Below the pieces are notes generated by a model, which was not told the DNA's origin, ran no database searches, and saw nothing but the letters and a program-made list of their open reading frames with translations. The position numbers and the translations under genes were made by a program. Positions 9,001 to 17,408 of a stretch of DNA of 64,000 nt are shown piece by piece. The DNA comes from Pseudomonas sp. B21-040. Its GTDB lineage: Bacteria > Pseudomonadota > Gammaproteobacteria > Pseudomonadales > Pseudomonadaceae. Each line of letters begins with the position of its first letter. Within the stretch, counting starts at the first letter, position 1. The stretch spans positions 3,031,501 through 3,095,500 of the forward strand of contig NZ_CP087176.1 of assembly GCF_024748695.1 (NCBI RefSeq), in the 5' to 3' direction.

Positions 9001-9701
9001 TGTCCATTCACCTGCTGGAACGTGACGGGTAATGGCCCCGGGGCCCCCAGGCTGAACCAGCGTCCACGGTCATGGTTAAGGGTGATCTGCCGGCGTTGCA
9101 CCTTGGCCGGATCGATGTCTGCTTGCCGAGCCCAGCTACGCACGCGTTCATCCTCGCCTTGGCTGCCCACCAGGTAGACATCGAACGCCGTATCACTGCT
9201 TTGCAGACGCTGCGCTTCGGCAGTGCACGCCGGGCAGTGGTCCTCCACAAACAGGGCTTGGCGCAACGCGACCGCAGAGTTGGTAGGGGCCGGGGATGCC
9301 TTGCCCTGGATCGGCAGCAACCCGGGAAACAGCTTGGCCCAGGCCGCGGTGTAAGCGTTTTGATAGGCCAACTCTCGCTGGGCGCGTTTGGCTTCAAGCG
9401 CTACCTGTAATTGGGCATAGCGCTGGCGCTCTTGGTCGGTTTCGGCCTCGACTCCGAGTGCGGTCAACGGGTCGAGGTTCGGGCTCCAGAAACCGCGCGG
9501 GCCGGCTTGGATCTGTTCGAAGCGCGTCCACTCCTGCTCCGTTAGACCCCAGCTTGCAGCCTGTTCAGAATGAGAGCGCCCCAGGGGAGAAGACAGCGTG
9601 TCCTGGATCCGTGAGTGTGTCGCGACAGGGTTGCCAATCGCAGCGCCCGTGGTAAGTAGAGAAACGAGACAGACGACGGCGGGCAGTAGCGCTCTGTTCA
9701 T
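8982..9701 (-). CDS. ICE protein, TIGR03759 family
   Basis: A 239-residue exported protein with signal peptide LLTTGAAIG and a helical middle part rich in Q, R and A. The C-terminal domain contains CPAC in the context EDHCPACTAEAQRL, a thioredoxin-like CxxC that could support disulfide chemistry in the periplasm. The family is found only in PFGI-1-class conjugative elements, in this same place. The redox role is inference from the CxxC only. Confidence 0.82.
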   Translation of the reverse strand: MNRALLPAVVCLVSLLTTGAAIGNPVATHSRIQDTLSSPLGRSHSEQAASWGLTEQEWTRFEQIQAGPRGFWSPNLDPLTALGVEAETDQERQRYAQLQVALEAKRAQRELAYQNAYTAAWAKLFPGLLPIQGKASPAPTNSAVALRQALFVEDHCPACTAEAQRLQSSDTAFDVYLVGSQGEDERVRSWARQADIDPAKVQRRQITLNHDRGRWFSLGAPGPLPVTFQQVNGQWQRLD

Positions 9702-9710
9702 GATCGCTTC

Positions 9711-10382
9711 TCAAGGGAGGTGCACGGTTTGGTCTGGCTGAGCGGCCACTGTGAAGATGGCTGAGTTCGGTTCCAGCACTTTCAGGTGCCAAGTTCCGAG
9801 CTGCTCGCCGATATGCAGCAGCCGAACATCCATGAGCGAGCGACTGTCATGAGGAGCGACCGCCAGAAAGCGCTCACCACCGCGGGACTCGACACTCAAC
9901 ACTGAAAACGGCGGCGAGAGCGGGACGGGTTTGGGGTGAGCGGTCTGTTTCGGCTTGGCCGTGGAAGACGTCGATGGTGGAGTTGATGGCTGGGTCTTGA
10001 GCTCCAGGAGCTGTTGCTCGACTTGCTCAAGGCGCGTGCGTAGCGCTGTCATGTCCGCTGCGGTGGCGCGGGCTGTCAGACCGTCGCGCAGTTCCTGTAT
10101 TTCTTGCGCCCATTGATCCAGCATGGGATCGAGGGTATTGGCCTGTTGCTCACCAGTATCGACCATCTGCTTCAGGTCTTTCAGCGCGTACTGCAGTTTC
10201 TCCTGTGCATCCTTGAGGGCGTTTGAACCACGTTGCAGGGTGTCCAGGGTTTGTTGGTATTGCGTGTTCATGTTCTGCAGTTCGGCCACGCGCTGATACT
10301 GGTTATACAAACCGCCGCTCAGCCCAGCGAACGCTAGGCAAAGTAAGCCGACAATGAGGGTTTGAAACGTTGAGGCTTTCAT
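9711..10382 (-). CDS. ICE membrane-anchored coiled-coil protein
   Basis: A 223-residue protein with one N-terminal membrane helix (about residues 9-27) and a long coiled coil (about 30-130, many Q, L, E and K in heptads). A Pro/Ser/Thr-rich linker follows (about 133-157), then a short globular C-terminus. It lies between the PilL-type lipoprotein (4-base overlap) and the TIGR03759 gene, a constant position in this ICE class. It probably links inner membrane and periplasm in the conjugative or type IVb pilus apparatus; that role is inference. Confidence 0.75.
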   Translation of the reverse strand: MKASTFQTLIVGLLCLAFAGLSGGLYNQYQRVAELQNMNTQYQQTLDTLQRGSNALKDAQEKLQYALKDLKQMVDTGEQQANTLDPMLDQWAQEIQELRDGLTARATAADMTALRTRLEQVEQQLLELKTQPSTPPSTSSTAKPKQTAHPKPVPLSPPFSVLSVESRGGERFLAVAPHDSRSLMDVRLLHIGEQLGTWHLKVLEPNSAIFTVAAQPDQTVHLP

Positions 10383-10906
10383 GGACGCGCCTCCAACTGA
10401 AGGGGCGAGACGGGTGTGATCAGCGCGACGCCGGCATCCGTTTTCTGCTGTTCGAAGCAGACCGAACGGCTGACTTCATCGGTCGTGAGTTGCCAGGCGG
10501 GGCCAGCCAGCACTTGCAGCGCGCGGCGCAAAGAGATCGGGCCGAGCCGGTAATGGGCCGCGGGCAGGGGGCGAGTAAAGAGCACCCTTACGGACGCGGA
10601 AACTGGACAGAGCGAATAGCCCGAGCGCTGCAATACGTGCTGCAACGCCTCCTGCACCGAAGGGCTCAGGCTGGACGGGATACTCACTTCAATGATTTGC
10701 GCCAGAAGATCGCGTTGTTCCGTGGTGGGCTCGGTGCTGACCAGCGTATAGCGGCCATAGCGGAGTTCTGCCGGATGATCCGTCGAGAACTGGGTCCGAT
10801 TGGAACTACTGTCGATGTCTGGATCGGTCGGCAATGTATTGTGGACATGCGCGGTGCAGGCACTCAACAAACCCAGCAAGCAGACAGGCGTGAAAAAACG
10901 CTCCAT
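10379..10906 (-). CDS. pilL: PFGI-1-class PilL N-terminal lipoprotein
   Basis: A 175-residue lipoprotein with lipobox LLSAC at about residues 13-17. The body fits the PilL N-terminal domain of PFGI-1-class ICEs (STN/secretin-like fold, motif YRLGPISLRRALQVLAG). In PAPI-1 and pKLC102, PilL belongs to the type IVb pilus used for conjugation. Its ribosome-binding GAGG is buried in the 3' arm of an 11-bp hairpin (10914-10949), so translation may be controlled. First gene of this transfer sub-block. Confidence 0.85.
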   Translation of the reverse strand: MERFFTPVCLLGLLSACTAHVHNTLPTDPDIDSSSNRTQFSTDHPAELRYGRYTLVSTEPTTEQRDLLAQIIEVSIPSSLSPSVQEALQHVLQRSGYSLCPVSASVRVLFTRPLPAAHYRLGPISLRRALQVLAGPAWQLTTDEVSRSVCFEQQKTDAGVALITPVSPLQLEARP

Positions 10907-10913
10907 GGAAAAA

Positions 10914-10949
10914 CCTCATGTCAGATTCAGTGCAGAACCTGACATGAGG
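10914..10949 (-). promoter_or_regulatory. Hairpin overlapping pilL ribosome site, also terminator-like
   Basis: A perfect 11-bp inverted repeat CCTCATGTCAG / CTGACATGAGG with a 14-base loop. On the minus strand it is followed by TTTTT and then the pilL ATG. The 3' arm contains the GAGG expected to serve as ribosome site. It could act as an intrinsic terminator for the upstream gene, as a translational lock on pilL, or both. Confidence 0.65.
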
Positions 10950-11016
10950 TGAAGGAGCGATTCAGCGAGAAAGTTGATTCAAGACGTGTCGTGTAAAAGC
11001 AGAACAGAACACGTTG

Positions 11017-11761
11017 CTACTCATAAAAAATCGCGAGCCCATCCAAAACGGCAGCGTCGGGGTCGAAAATTAACAATCGGACATCCGCCAATGCCGCGAG
11101 GTACAGCACTTCGACCAAGGCTTCCGGCGTGCCGGCGTCGAGTTGCTCTTGTTTGAGGCTTGAATAAGGCTGGCCCTCAATGTTCTGTAAGTTGTCGTCC
11201 GTCCATGGCGTGCCGATTAGTTTGCAACCGATGCCGCCGCAGTCTGGCAACGTGAACAGCTCGAACAAGAGGCCGGTTTGCCTCGGAGCCGAGTGACTGA
11301 CCCACGCCTCCAGACACAGCATCGCTTCATCGGGAAGGTGTGCGGTACTGATCTCCCAGGCTCGACTGTAGTGTCCCGTTTCGAAGTTCAAGCGATGGAC
11401 CATGGCTTGGGCTTCTTCCAGGGAGTACAGGTCGCCGACGTGATGCCGCTCGCTGAGCACTTCGCCCATCACGGCGTAGATCACTTGGCGCACCAGGCCG
11501 GTGGATTGGCAGCGGTCATCCAACCCCTCCGAAATGGATTGGCCTTCGCTGATCAAGGCGAAATCGTCATTGAACAGACAGGGGAACAGCTGCAGCTCAT
11601 CGTCGGGCAGATGGGCTTGTGAGTCGTGTACGGGTCGAAAGCAGGGAGGGCAGTCGTCTTCGTAGGTGATCTGCAGCAGCCGTTCGATATGAAGGTTGTC
11701 GTAGCCGCCAGCAAATGGGTTTGAAGCTGCCAGCAGGGTTGGGGCTTGGGGTGTGGGGCAT
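11017..11761 (-). pseudogene. ICE hypothetical protein with apparent 1-base frameshift after its start
   Basis: Not recognised by function. The coding frame is clearly continuous from about 11755 down to 11017, roughly 245 residues, acidic and Leu/Asp-rich, ending DGLAIFYE. The only ATG with a good ribosome site (GGAG, 7 bases away) is at 11761-11759 and is in a different frame. Read without one C of the CCCC run at 11758-11755, it would join the main frame and begin MPTPQAPTLLAAS. The fragment with a usable in-frame start (TTG at 11556) is only 179 residues. So either one base was inserted in the homopolymer, or the sequence has an error there. Confidence 0.6.
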
Positions 11762-11788
11762 GAGAGTTCTCCTGGATGAAAATGAACA

Positions 11789-11806
11789 AGGCGCCCGAAG
11801 ACGCCT
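11789..11806 (-). terminator. Hairpin downstream of radC-like gene
   Basis: AGGCG/CGCCT stem with an 8-base loop, followed on the minus strand by TTGTTCATTTT. It lies between the RadC-like gene and the next start codon. Possible weak terminator or attenuator. Confidence 0.4.
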
Positions 11807-11813
11807 GTGAGGG

Positions 11814-12308
11814 TTAAAGCCAGCCATATTCGGCAAGGGAGAGAGGACGACCTTCACCCACGATGAAGTGATCCAGTAGGCGCACTTCGATCAAGGCCAA
11901 GGCCTCCTTCAGCCGTGCGGTCAAGACGCGATCCGCCTGGCTGGGTTCCGTACAACCTGAGGGGTGGTTGTGAACAAAAATGGCGGCCGCAGCGTTATGC
12001 GCGAGGGAGCGCTTAACGACTTGGCGGGGGTAAACGCTGGCGCCATCAATGCTGCCGTGAAAGAGGACTTCGAACGCCAGCACCCGGTGCTGGGCATCGA
12101 GAAAGATCACACCGAAGACTTCATGCTCCTGTTGTACAAGGTGCAGTTTTAGGTATGAGGCCACGGTGTCAGGTGATGTCAGGTTGGGGCCGCGAGTGAA
12201 CAGCCGACGATCCAGAATATGCAGCGCGTCGTCGATCAGCTGGTTTTCTTGGACGATACGATCAGCCTCGAAATCCGAGGTTTCAATCAGTGTGAGTTGG
12301 ATGCTCAT
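11814..12308 (-). CDS. RadC-family JAB/MPN-domain protein
   Basis: Start chosen at [10 protein letters not shown], which has a GGAGGT ribosome site; the upstream extension overlaps the next gene and lacks coding character. The 164-residue protein is a typical mobile-element RadC homologue. Its JAMM metal site shows a conserved Glu (E80), HNHPSG at residues 113-118 and D126 in the TEPSQAD motif. Such proteins are common on ICEs; the metal site implies hydrolase activity but the substrate is unknown. It lacks the N-terminal helix-hairpin-helix of chromosomal RadC. Confidence 0.9.
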   Translation of the reverse strand: MSIQLTLIETSDFEADRIVQENQLIDDALHILDRRLFTRGPNLTSPDTVASYLKLHLVQQEHEVFGVIFLDAQHRVLAFEVLFHGSIDGASVYPRQVVKRSLAHNAAAAIFVHNHPSGCTEPSQADRVLTARLKEALALIEVRLLDHFIVGEGRPLSLAEYGWL

Positions 12309-12408
12309 GGTGGTACCTCCGAAGGGAACAATCAGGGGTACACGCCCGAGGGGAGTGGTGTCCCCGAGGTGGATAGAGTGTCGCGGGCGATAGCCGATGG
12401 CGCGCTGT

Positions 12409-12666
12409 TTACAGCCGAGTGAATCGATGGCGTTGACCGTGTAGGGGTGAACCACAGCCGTCGCAGGGCGATGAGGAGAAGGCTCTTATTCCCCGGCCGG
12501 TTTCGGGATCGAAGTCGGCACTGATGGGCATCAACCGCACCAGCCCACGTTGTATCGCGGTAATGCGTTGTTCTACCTCATCATCCGAGTGGTACAGCGA
12601 TAACATGCCGTAGTCCTCGTACGCAGCCGCGAACAGGCAGTCGTCGCAAAGCCAGAAGGATTCCAT
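12409..12666 (-). CDS. Small zinc-ribbon-like ICE protein
   Basis: An 85-residue protein with two cysteine pairs, CDDC near the N-terminus and [10 protein letters not shown] near the C-terminus. The spacing suits one bound zinc. The middle is acidic. Not recognised as a named family, but similar small proteins occur in this position of Pseudomonas ICEs. It lies between the DUF3577 and RadC-like genes, with a terminator-like hairpin just upstream (12694-12715). Confidence 0.7.
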   Translation of the reverse strand: MESFWLCDDCLFAAAYEDYGMLSLYHSDDEVEQRITAIQRGLVRLMPISADFDPETGRGIRAFSSSPCDGCGSPLHGQRHRFTRL

Positions 12667-12693
12667 GTCGGTTCTCCTGTGCGGATTGAAGAA

Positions 12694-12715
12694 AAGGCGC
12701 TCGGGGGAGCGCCTT
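12694..12715 (-). terminator. Terminator-like hairpin after DUF3577 gene
   Basis: Perfect 9-bp stem AAGGCGCTC/GAGCGCCTT with a 4-base loop. On the minus strand it is followed by TTCTTC, 22 bases after the DUF3577 stop. Likely an attenuator or terminator within the operon. Confidence 0.6.
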
Positions 12716-12737
12716 GATGAGGAACATCGTGGACTGT

Positions 12738-13319
12738 TCAGGCGGACTGAACGGTACGGGTGGCATCACGGCGAGCCGTGCGGGGAGTGGACTGAGTGTC
12801 AGCTTCGATCCGAGAATCTGTCGGAGTTTCACTCTCCCAAGCTTCGGCATCAGCCGATGGTGGGGATGACACACTGGTGGGCGCTTGCTCAGCAGGTGCT
12901 GTTGCTTCCTGCTTGGCGGGCGCTTTGTACTCGAATGTGCCGTCGACCTTGATCCAGTCGATGAACAGCAAACGACCTTTCAGACTGGCGCCTGGTTGAC
13001 CTTGTTTATCGCCTTTCTCGTAGAGAAACGGATCGATCCACAGGTCGCCAATACGGAACGACAGCAAGACCTTTTTCTCGGCCTTGACGGCGTCCATATA
13101 AAGACGAATCAAGCGTTCAGCTTCACCCCCCGCGACTTTGCAGTCGAAGCGGGTGTACTCCACCGCATCGGTGGCGCCGTGCAGGGCTGCGATATCGCAG
13201 GCCATGAATGGCTGGCCGCGGCGGACTTGGACTTCACGAACACGGTTAAGGTAGCCGATACCGACGGTGTGCAGATTGAAGTAAGTGGTCGCTTCTTGGG
13301 ATTGGTTGGCGTGGGCCAT
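12738..13319 (-). CDS. DUF3577/STY4534-family ICE replication protein
   Basis: A 193-residue protein with a globular N-terminal domain (about residues 1-130, starting MAHANQSQEATTYFNLH). An Ala/Pro/Glu-rich disordered tail follows. This matches DUF3577 proteins, often labelled STY4534-family ICE replication proteins. No nuclease or ATPase motif is visible; the role in ICE DNA maintenance is inferred from family name and context beside topoisomerase III and SSB. The upstream stretch contains a perfect 11-bp inverted repeat (13360-13389). Confidence 0.85.
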   Translation of the reverse strand: MAHANQSQEATTYFNLHTVGIGYLNRVREVQVRRGQPFMACDIAALHGATDAVEYTRFDCKVAGGEAERLIRLYMDAVKAEKKVLLSFRIGDLWIDPFLYEKGDKQGQPGASLKGRLLFIDWIKVDGTFEYKAPAKQEATAPAEQAPTSVSSPPSADAEAWESETPTDSRIEADTQSTPRTARRDATRTVQSA

Positions 13320-13359
13320 GGTGGTTCTCCTGTTTCAAGGGAAAACGGTGGCGCACAGA

Positions 13360-13389
13360 CCCTGACGGGGAAGTGAGCCCCCGTCAGGG
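13360..13389. repeat. Perfect 11-bp inverted repeat upstream of DUF3577 gene
   Basis: CCCTGACGGGG and CCCCGTCAGGG separated by 8 bases, about 40 bases upstream of the DUF3577 start. No T-run follows on the minus strand, so a regulatory or RNA-structure role is more likely than termination. Confidence 0.7.
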
Positions 13390-13968
13390 TGGGTAAGGTG
13401 AAGGCGAGCGATGAACGACTCTCCACCGGCAAGCCGATGACGAGCAGAACGATGCGTCTGGGGGAGTAGCGGTGCAGCAGAGGAACGTCTGCGGTAGTGA
13501 TCCGCAGGCAAGGGTAGTGAGCATTCATCACCGCTGAAGCGATAATCGCGCGAGCTTCCGAACGCTGATCGCACTTGGGTAAACCACCACGAACGTGGCG
13601 TAGCCTTGAAGGTTCTGGCTACCTGGGCTGGGCTGTCAACGACAGCGAACCACGCCCTTTGTATAAGCCCCTCACAGGGGAGCGTCAAGACGCTGCAACC
13701 CGATTTTTTATGGCCGGAACACAGTAGTAGTCACTGGACTGAAAAAGTGAAGAGTGGGCCTGGTGGGGGTGCCAGGCGAGGAACAGAAAAGCCACCTTTG
13801 GCGGTCTTACGCAGCCGACAAGCTCCTCGCAAAACTTGGTTTAACTGCGCCATGATTCGCCAACCGACCCTTGTCATGGCCTGGGTCGGAACATGCTGGC
13901 ACGCATCCGCGCACAAAGGGTGCCCAGTGTTTCCCCGATGGGCTCCGGGACTGAATATGATCGCCGAA

Positions 13969-14013
13969 GCGGATGACCGCTGTTGTCTGGCAAAGGCAAC
14001 AGTGGTCATCCGC
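13969..14013. repeat. 17-bp inverted repeat in the ICE intergenic region
   Basis: GCGGATGACCGCTGTTG and CAACAGTGGTCATCCGC pair at 16 of 17 positions around an 11-base loop. It is the most prominent hairpin in the gene-free region and fits a relaxase/nicking-region hairpin or a structured RNA helix. Confidence 0.75.
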
Positions 14014-14229
14014 CACCGTGATCAGGTTGAGCACAAAGCGGGAATGTAATTCCGCAGAAGAGAAGGCTCCGAACTCTAAGAGTTCGACCGAGCTACCCGG
14101 AGCGAATCGGTCTTGGGTCGCCGTTGGCGATGATCCTGAGGCACTACAGCAGAGAGGATGGGACGACGTCAAGGCGATGTGCGCGGCCTAAAAGATCGAC
14201 CAATATTCCTGCTGATATCCATTGCGACT

Positions 14230-16197
14230 TCATGGGCATGACGTATCTTTTCTGATCGGCACAGTGCCCTTGCAGTCCGGGTAGTGGGTGCATGACCAGA
14301 ACGGCCCTGATTTTCCCTTTCGTCTGAGCATTGAGGCGCTACAAATGGGGCAAGCCGGTCCGGCTTCGACCAGTAACGCCAAGGTGAGCGCTCGGCAGTG
14401 TTCGACCAATTGCGCAATCCAGTTCGCCTGCTTGGCGACGAAGGCATCCAGGGTCAGGCGTCCCACTTCGATTTCATCCAGGGCCTGCTCCCAGATCGCG
14501 GTCATGCCCGGATCCGCGATGGCCGCGGGTACCGCCTCAATCAGGGTATGAGCCGCGGCGGAGGCCATCAAGGCGCGTTTTTTCTTCAGCAAATAGCCGC
14601 GATCGATCAAGCCCTTGATGATGCCGGCGCGCGTGGCTTCGGTGCCGATGCCGGTGGTGTCCCGAAGCTTCTGTTTCAGACGCGGGTCGTTGACCAGTTT
14701 GGCCACGTTTTTCATCGCCTTGATCAGATCGCCCTCGGTCAGCGGTTTGGGAGCTATGGTGCGCATGGACTTGAGTTCGACGTCGTTTACTGCGCACTGC
14801 GTACCCTGTTGCAAGACGGGTAAGACTTGGAATTTTTGACTGGACTCATCCTCCTCGGTGTTGTCGTAGAGCAAGCCTTTCCAGCCTTGGACCAGGATCT
14901 GTTTGCCAACCGCGGTCAATCGTTCTTTGCCACACTCCAGTTCGACCTGGGTTCGATCAAATTCATGGTGCGGCAGAAATTGCGCGAGGTAGTGGCTGCG
15001 GATCAATTCGTAGACTTGGCGTTGTTGTTCGGACATCCGAGCTAGGTTCGCCGGTTCAGTGGTGGGGATGATGCCGTGGTGTGCGGTGACCTTGGCGTCG
15101 TTCCATGCTCGTGAGCGCAATGATCGATCGAGTCTTCCGAATGTGGGCTGCAGCGCCGGATCCGTTTTGAGCAGGGCATCGAATACCGCGGGTACTTCGT
15201 TGAACATACTCTCTGGCAAGTAGCGGCAATCGCTGCGCGGGTAGGTGGTGGCTTTGTGGGTTTCATAAAGGGCTTGGGCGATGTTCAGGACTTCCTGAAC
15301 GCCAAGCCCCAGCTTGCGCGAGCAGACTTCTTGCAGTGTGCTCAGGTCGAAGGGCAGGGGCGGAGCTTCGCGAAAATGCTCCGTCTGCAGCGAGAGGACT
15401 GTGGCGGTCTTGCTGCAAGAGATCGCTTGGACCGTTTGACGGGCGAGCGCCTGTTGCAGGCAACGACCGGCTTCATCTTGTCCTGAGCTTGGTGGTTGCC
15501 ACGACGCGATGAATGATTGCCCCATTGAGGACAGGTGCACATCCACTTCCCAATAGGGCACCGAGACGAAGCTGGCAATCGCACGATCCCGATCGACCAC
15601 CAGACGTAAAGTGGGTGTCTGGACGCGTCCGACTGACAATACACCGTCGTAACCCACCCGCCGACCGAGGAGAGTAAACAAACGACTCAGGTTCATGCCG
15701 ATCAGCCAGTCGGCGCGGCTGCGGGCGAGGGCTGAGTGATAGAGCGGTAAGGTCTCCTGACCAGACTTCAGCGAGGACAATGCTTTCCGAATCGACGCCT
15801 CGTTGAGTGCGGACAACCAGAGGCGCTGAACGGGGCCTTGATACTGGCAATGCACCAGTAACTCGCGGGCAATCATTTCACCTTCGCGATCGGCGTCGGT
15901 CGCGATAACGACGGTGGTGGCTTCGCTAAGCAGGCGCTTGATGACGTTGAACTGTGCCGCGGTCTTGGGTTTGACCTCGACCTGCCAACGCGCGGGAATG
16001 ATCGGTAGCTGATCCAATGACCAGTTCTTGTACTGCATGCCATAGGCTTCGGGCGGGGCAGTCTCCAGCAGGTGGCCGATGCACCAGGTGACGGTTGTCT
16101 GTGTGCCGATCAGGCAACCCTCACCACGTCGAGTGGCGCCGAGCACCTTGGCGATGTCCCGACCCTGGGACGGTTTCTCGCAGAGGAAGAGGCGCAT
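14230..16197 (-). CDS. topB: Type III (IA) DNA topoisomerase, ICE TopB
   Basis: A 655-residue type IA topoisomerase. The Toprim metal motif DADREGE is at residues 101-107, and the active-site tyrosine is Y319 in the TTYPRSDC motif. The C-terminus carries a four-cysteine zinc finger, CPIC...CTHYPDC. These features define functional TopB-like enzymes that relax or decatenate DNA by single-strand passage. Copies on PFGI-1/PAPI-1-class ICEs sit beside SSB and the PFL_4669 protein, as here, and probably help ICE replication or transfer. Full length and intact. Confidence 0.96.
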   Translation of the reverse strand: MRLFLCEKPSQGRDIAKVLGATRRGEGCLIGTQTTVTWCIGHLLETAPPEAYGMQYKNWSLDQLPIIPARWQVEVKPKTAAQFNVIKRLLSEATTVVIATDADREGEMIARELLVHCQYQGPVQRLWLSALNEASIRKALSSLKSGQETLPLYHSALARSRADWLIGMNLSRLFTLLGRRVGYDGVLSVGRVQTPTLRLVVDRDRAIASFVSVPYWEVDVHLSSMGQSFIASWQPPSSGQDEAGRCLQQALARQTVQAISCSKTATVLSLQTEHFREAPPLPFDLSTLQEVCSRKLGLGVQEVLNIAQALYETHKATTYPRSDCRYLPESMFNEVPAVFDALLKTDPALQPTFGRLDRSLRSRAWNDAKVTAHHGIIPTTEPANLARMSEQQRQVYELIRSHYLAQFLPHHEFDRTQVELECGKERLTAVGKQILVQGWKGLLYDNTEEDESSQKFQVLPVLQQGTQCAVNDVELKSMRTIAPKPLTEGDLIKAMKNVAKLVNDPRLKQKLRDTTGIGTEATRAGIIKGLIDRGYLLKKKRALMASAAAHTLIEAVPAAIADPGMTAIWEQALDEIEVGRLTLDAFVAKQANWIAQLVEHCRALTLALLVEAGPACPICSASMLRRKGKSGPFWSCTHYPDCKGTVPIRKDTSCP

Positions 16198-16422
16198 AGA
16201 GCTGCTCCGAATTGAGTTCGGAGCAGTGTGGTTGGAAACAGCAGTGGCGAGATATGAGAAACCTGAATGGCAGGTTCCTCACATTAGATGGTGAGGGCAG
16301 GCTTGAATGGGCCGAGGCGGCTACCCGTTTGTAGTGTGGACGACAGGTGGGTCTTCACGAGCAGCGAGTAACGACAGGCCAGCCACTTCGCGCAGAGGCG
16401 CAATTTTTATGCCTGAAGTCTG

Positions 16423-16893
16423 TCAGTCCGACGGTGGTAGCCCTCTGCGTTTTTTGGGTTTCGACGCAGGTGAACCAGCCTGCTCTGTAGGTTGCCCGGC
16501 GTGTGTCGCAGATGCCGCCGGCTCATTGGAGCGTTCCCGCATAACCACGCTGTGTAGCCGGTGAGGCAGGATGCCGACTCGACGGGCCTCGATCTTGAAC
16601 GTCACTCGCGCATTGTCTTCGCTGTCCTCCCATTCATCGCGCACGGTGCGGCCTTCGACCAGCACGCGCATGCCTTTCTGGTACAGCGTGCTCCAGTGTT
16701 CAGCCTCGCGGTGCCAGAGCTCAACCGGCGCCCAATAGCCGCCTCGATCCTCATAGCCGCTCTCGCGTGGCACCGGGTTGTCGAAGTACACATTCAGCCG
16801 TAGCAAACGCCGTGGCTCGTCATTGCCTGATGGAAATTCCTGGAACTCTGGCGCACAGCCGATATTGCCTTCGCCGACGAAAAAAGTGCTCAT
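16423..16893 (-). CDS. ssb: Single-stranded DNA-binding protein, ICE-type
   Basis: A 156-residue protein with an OB-fold N-terminal part (MSTFFVGEGNIGCAPEFQEF, then LRLNVYFDN and VLVEGRTVRDEWED) and a Pro/Lys-rich tail ending in acidic residues. It is diverged from chromosomal SSB in the way usual for ICE-borne SSBs. It overlaps the DUF3158 gene upstream by 4 bases. Probable role: coating transferred or replicating ICE single strands. Confidence 0.88.
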   Translation of the reverse strand: MSTFFVGEGNIGCAPEFQEFPSGNDEPRRLLRLNVYFDNPVPRESGYEDRGGYWAPVELWHREAEHWSTLYQKGMRVLVEGRTVRDEWEDSEDNARVTFKIEARRVGILPHRLHSVVMRERSNEPAASATHAGQPTEQAGSPASKPKKRRGLPPSD

Positions 16894-17408
16894 CCTGATA
16901 CCTCTGCTGCAGTTGTGAACTGGCGCAGCAGCCGTTCGGCACTGGCCATTTTGATCGCACAGGTTGTGGCCTGGCGGTAGAGCGAGTGCACCACGCTCAT
17001 CTGCAGGTTCAGTGCAATGCGCTCGCCTTCGAAACGGTGCAACCCCTCTCGCACGACCTGCGGCAGAGCTTGGTTACCGACCTGGCGTTCCCAGACCGCA
17101 ACCCCCATACGGGCGAAATCACGGGTGCGCCAACGCAAAAAGGTGCTACCCGCGCTGGTGTTTTGCAGCACCAATCGAATATCCAGCAGTGAGTAAGGGG
17201 GCTGTCCGGCTTGCTGCACCACAGCCTCCATCAGATGACATAACTGCGCCTCGATTTCCCTCGCCACCTGCGCCAGGTGCTCCAACTCCCCCTTACCCTT
17301 AAAAGGTTTTAAAAGGCCTTTTAGGGAGGCGGTGTGTTCGAGCTGTCGATAGGCATCCGGTGTCAACGTTTCGAAGGGCATCGGCTGAGCCGAAGTCAGG
17401 GGATTCAT
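16890..17408 (-). CDS. DUF3158-family ICE protein
   Basis: A 172-residue, helical, soluble protein matching DUF3158, found only in this ICE class between the PFL_4669-type gene and ssb. It overlaps both neighbours by 4 bases, so translation is coupled. No catalytic motif is visible. Function unknown, probably in ICE DNA metabolism by association. Confidence 0.82.
   Translation of the reverse strand: MNPLTSAQPMPFETLTPDAYRQLEHTASLKGLLKPFKGKGELEHLAQVAREIEAQLCHLMEAVVQQAGQPPYSLLDIRLVLQNTSAGSTFLRWRTRDFARMGVAVWERQVGNQALPQVVREGLHRFEGERIALNLQMSVVHSLYRQATTCAIKMASAERLLRQFTTAAEVSG

Larger units (their letters stand above)
13320..14229. other. Gene-free, hairpin-rich region: candidate oriT or structured RNA
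   Basis: About 900 bases between the topoisomerase III and DUF3577 genes without a convincing ORF. It holds an 11-bp perfect hairpin (13360-13389), a long imperfect hairpin (13969-14013, 16 of 17 paired), GCGGGAAT/ATTCCGC just after it, GAACTC/GAGTTC, and GACCGA/TCGGTC enclosing a further stem. Such density suggests an origin of transfer or a folded non-coding RNA. Short ORFs on both strands here overlap the hairpins and show no family resemblance. Confidence 0.6.

Noticed and set aside
13606..14172. Overlapping ORFs on both strands of the hairpin-rich ICE region
   Set aside because: No ribosome sites, unlikely composition and overlap with perfect hairpins; better explained as non-coding structure.
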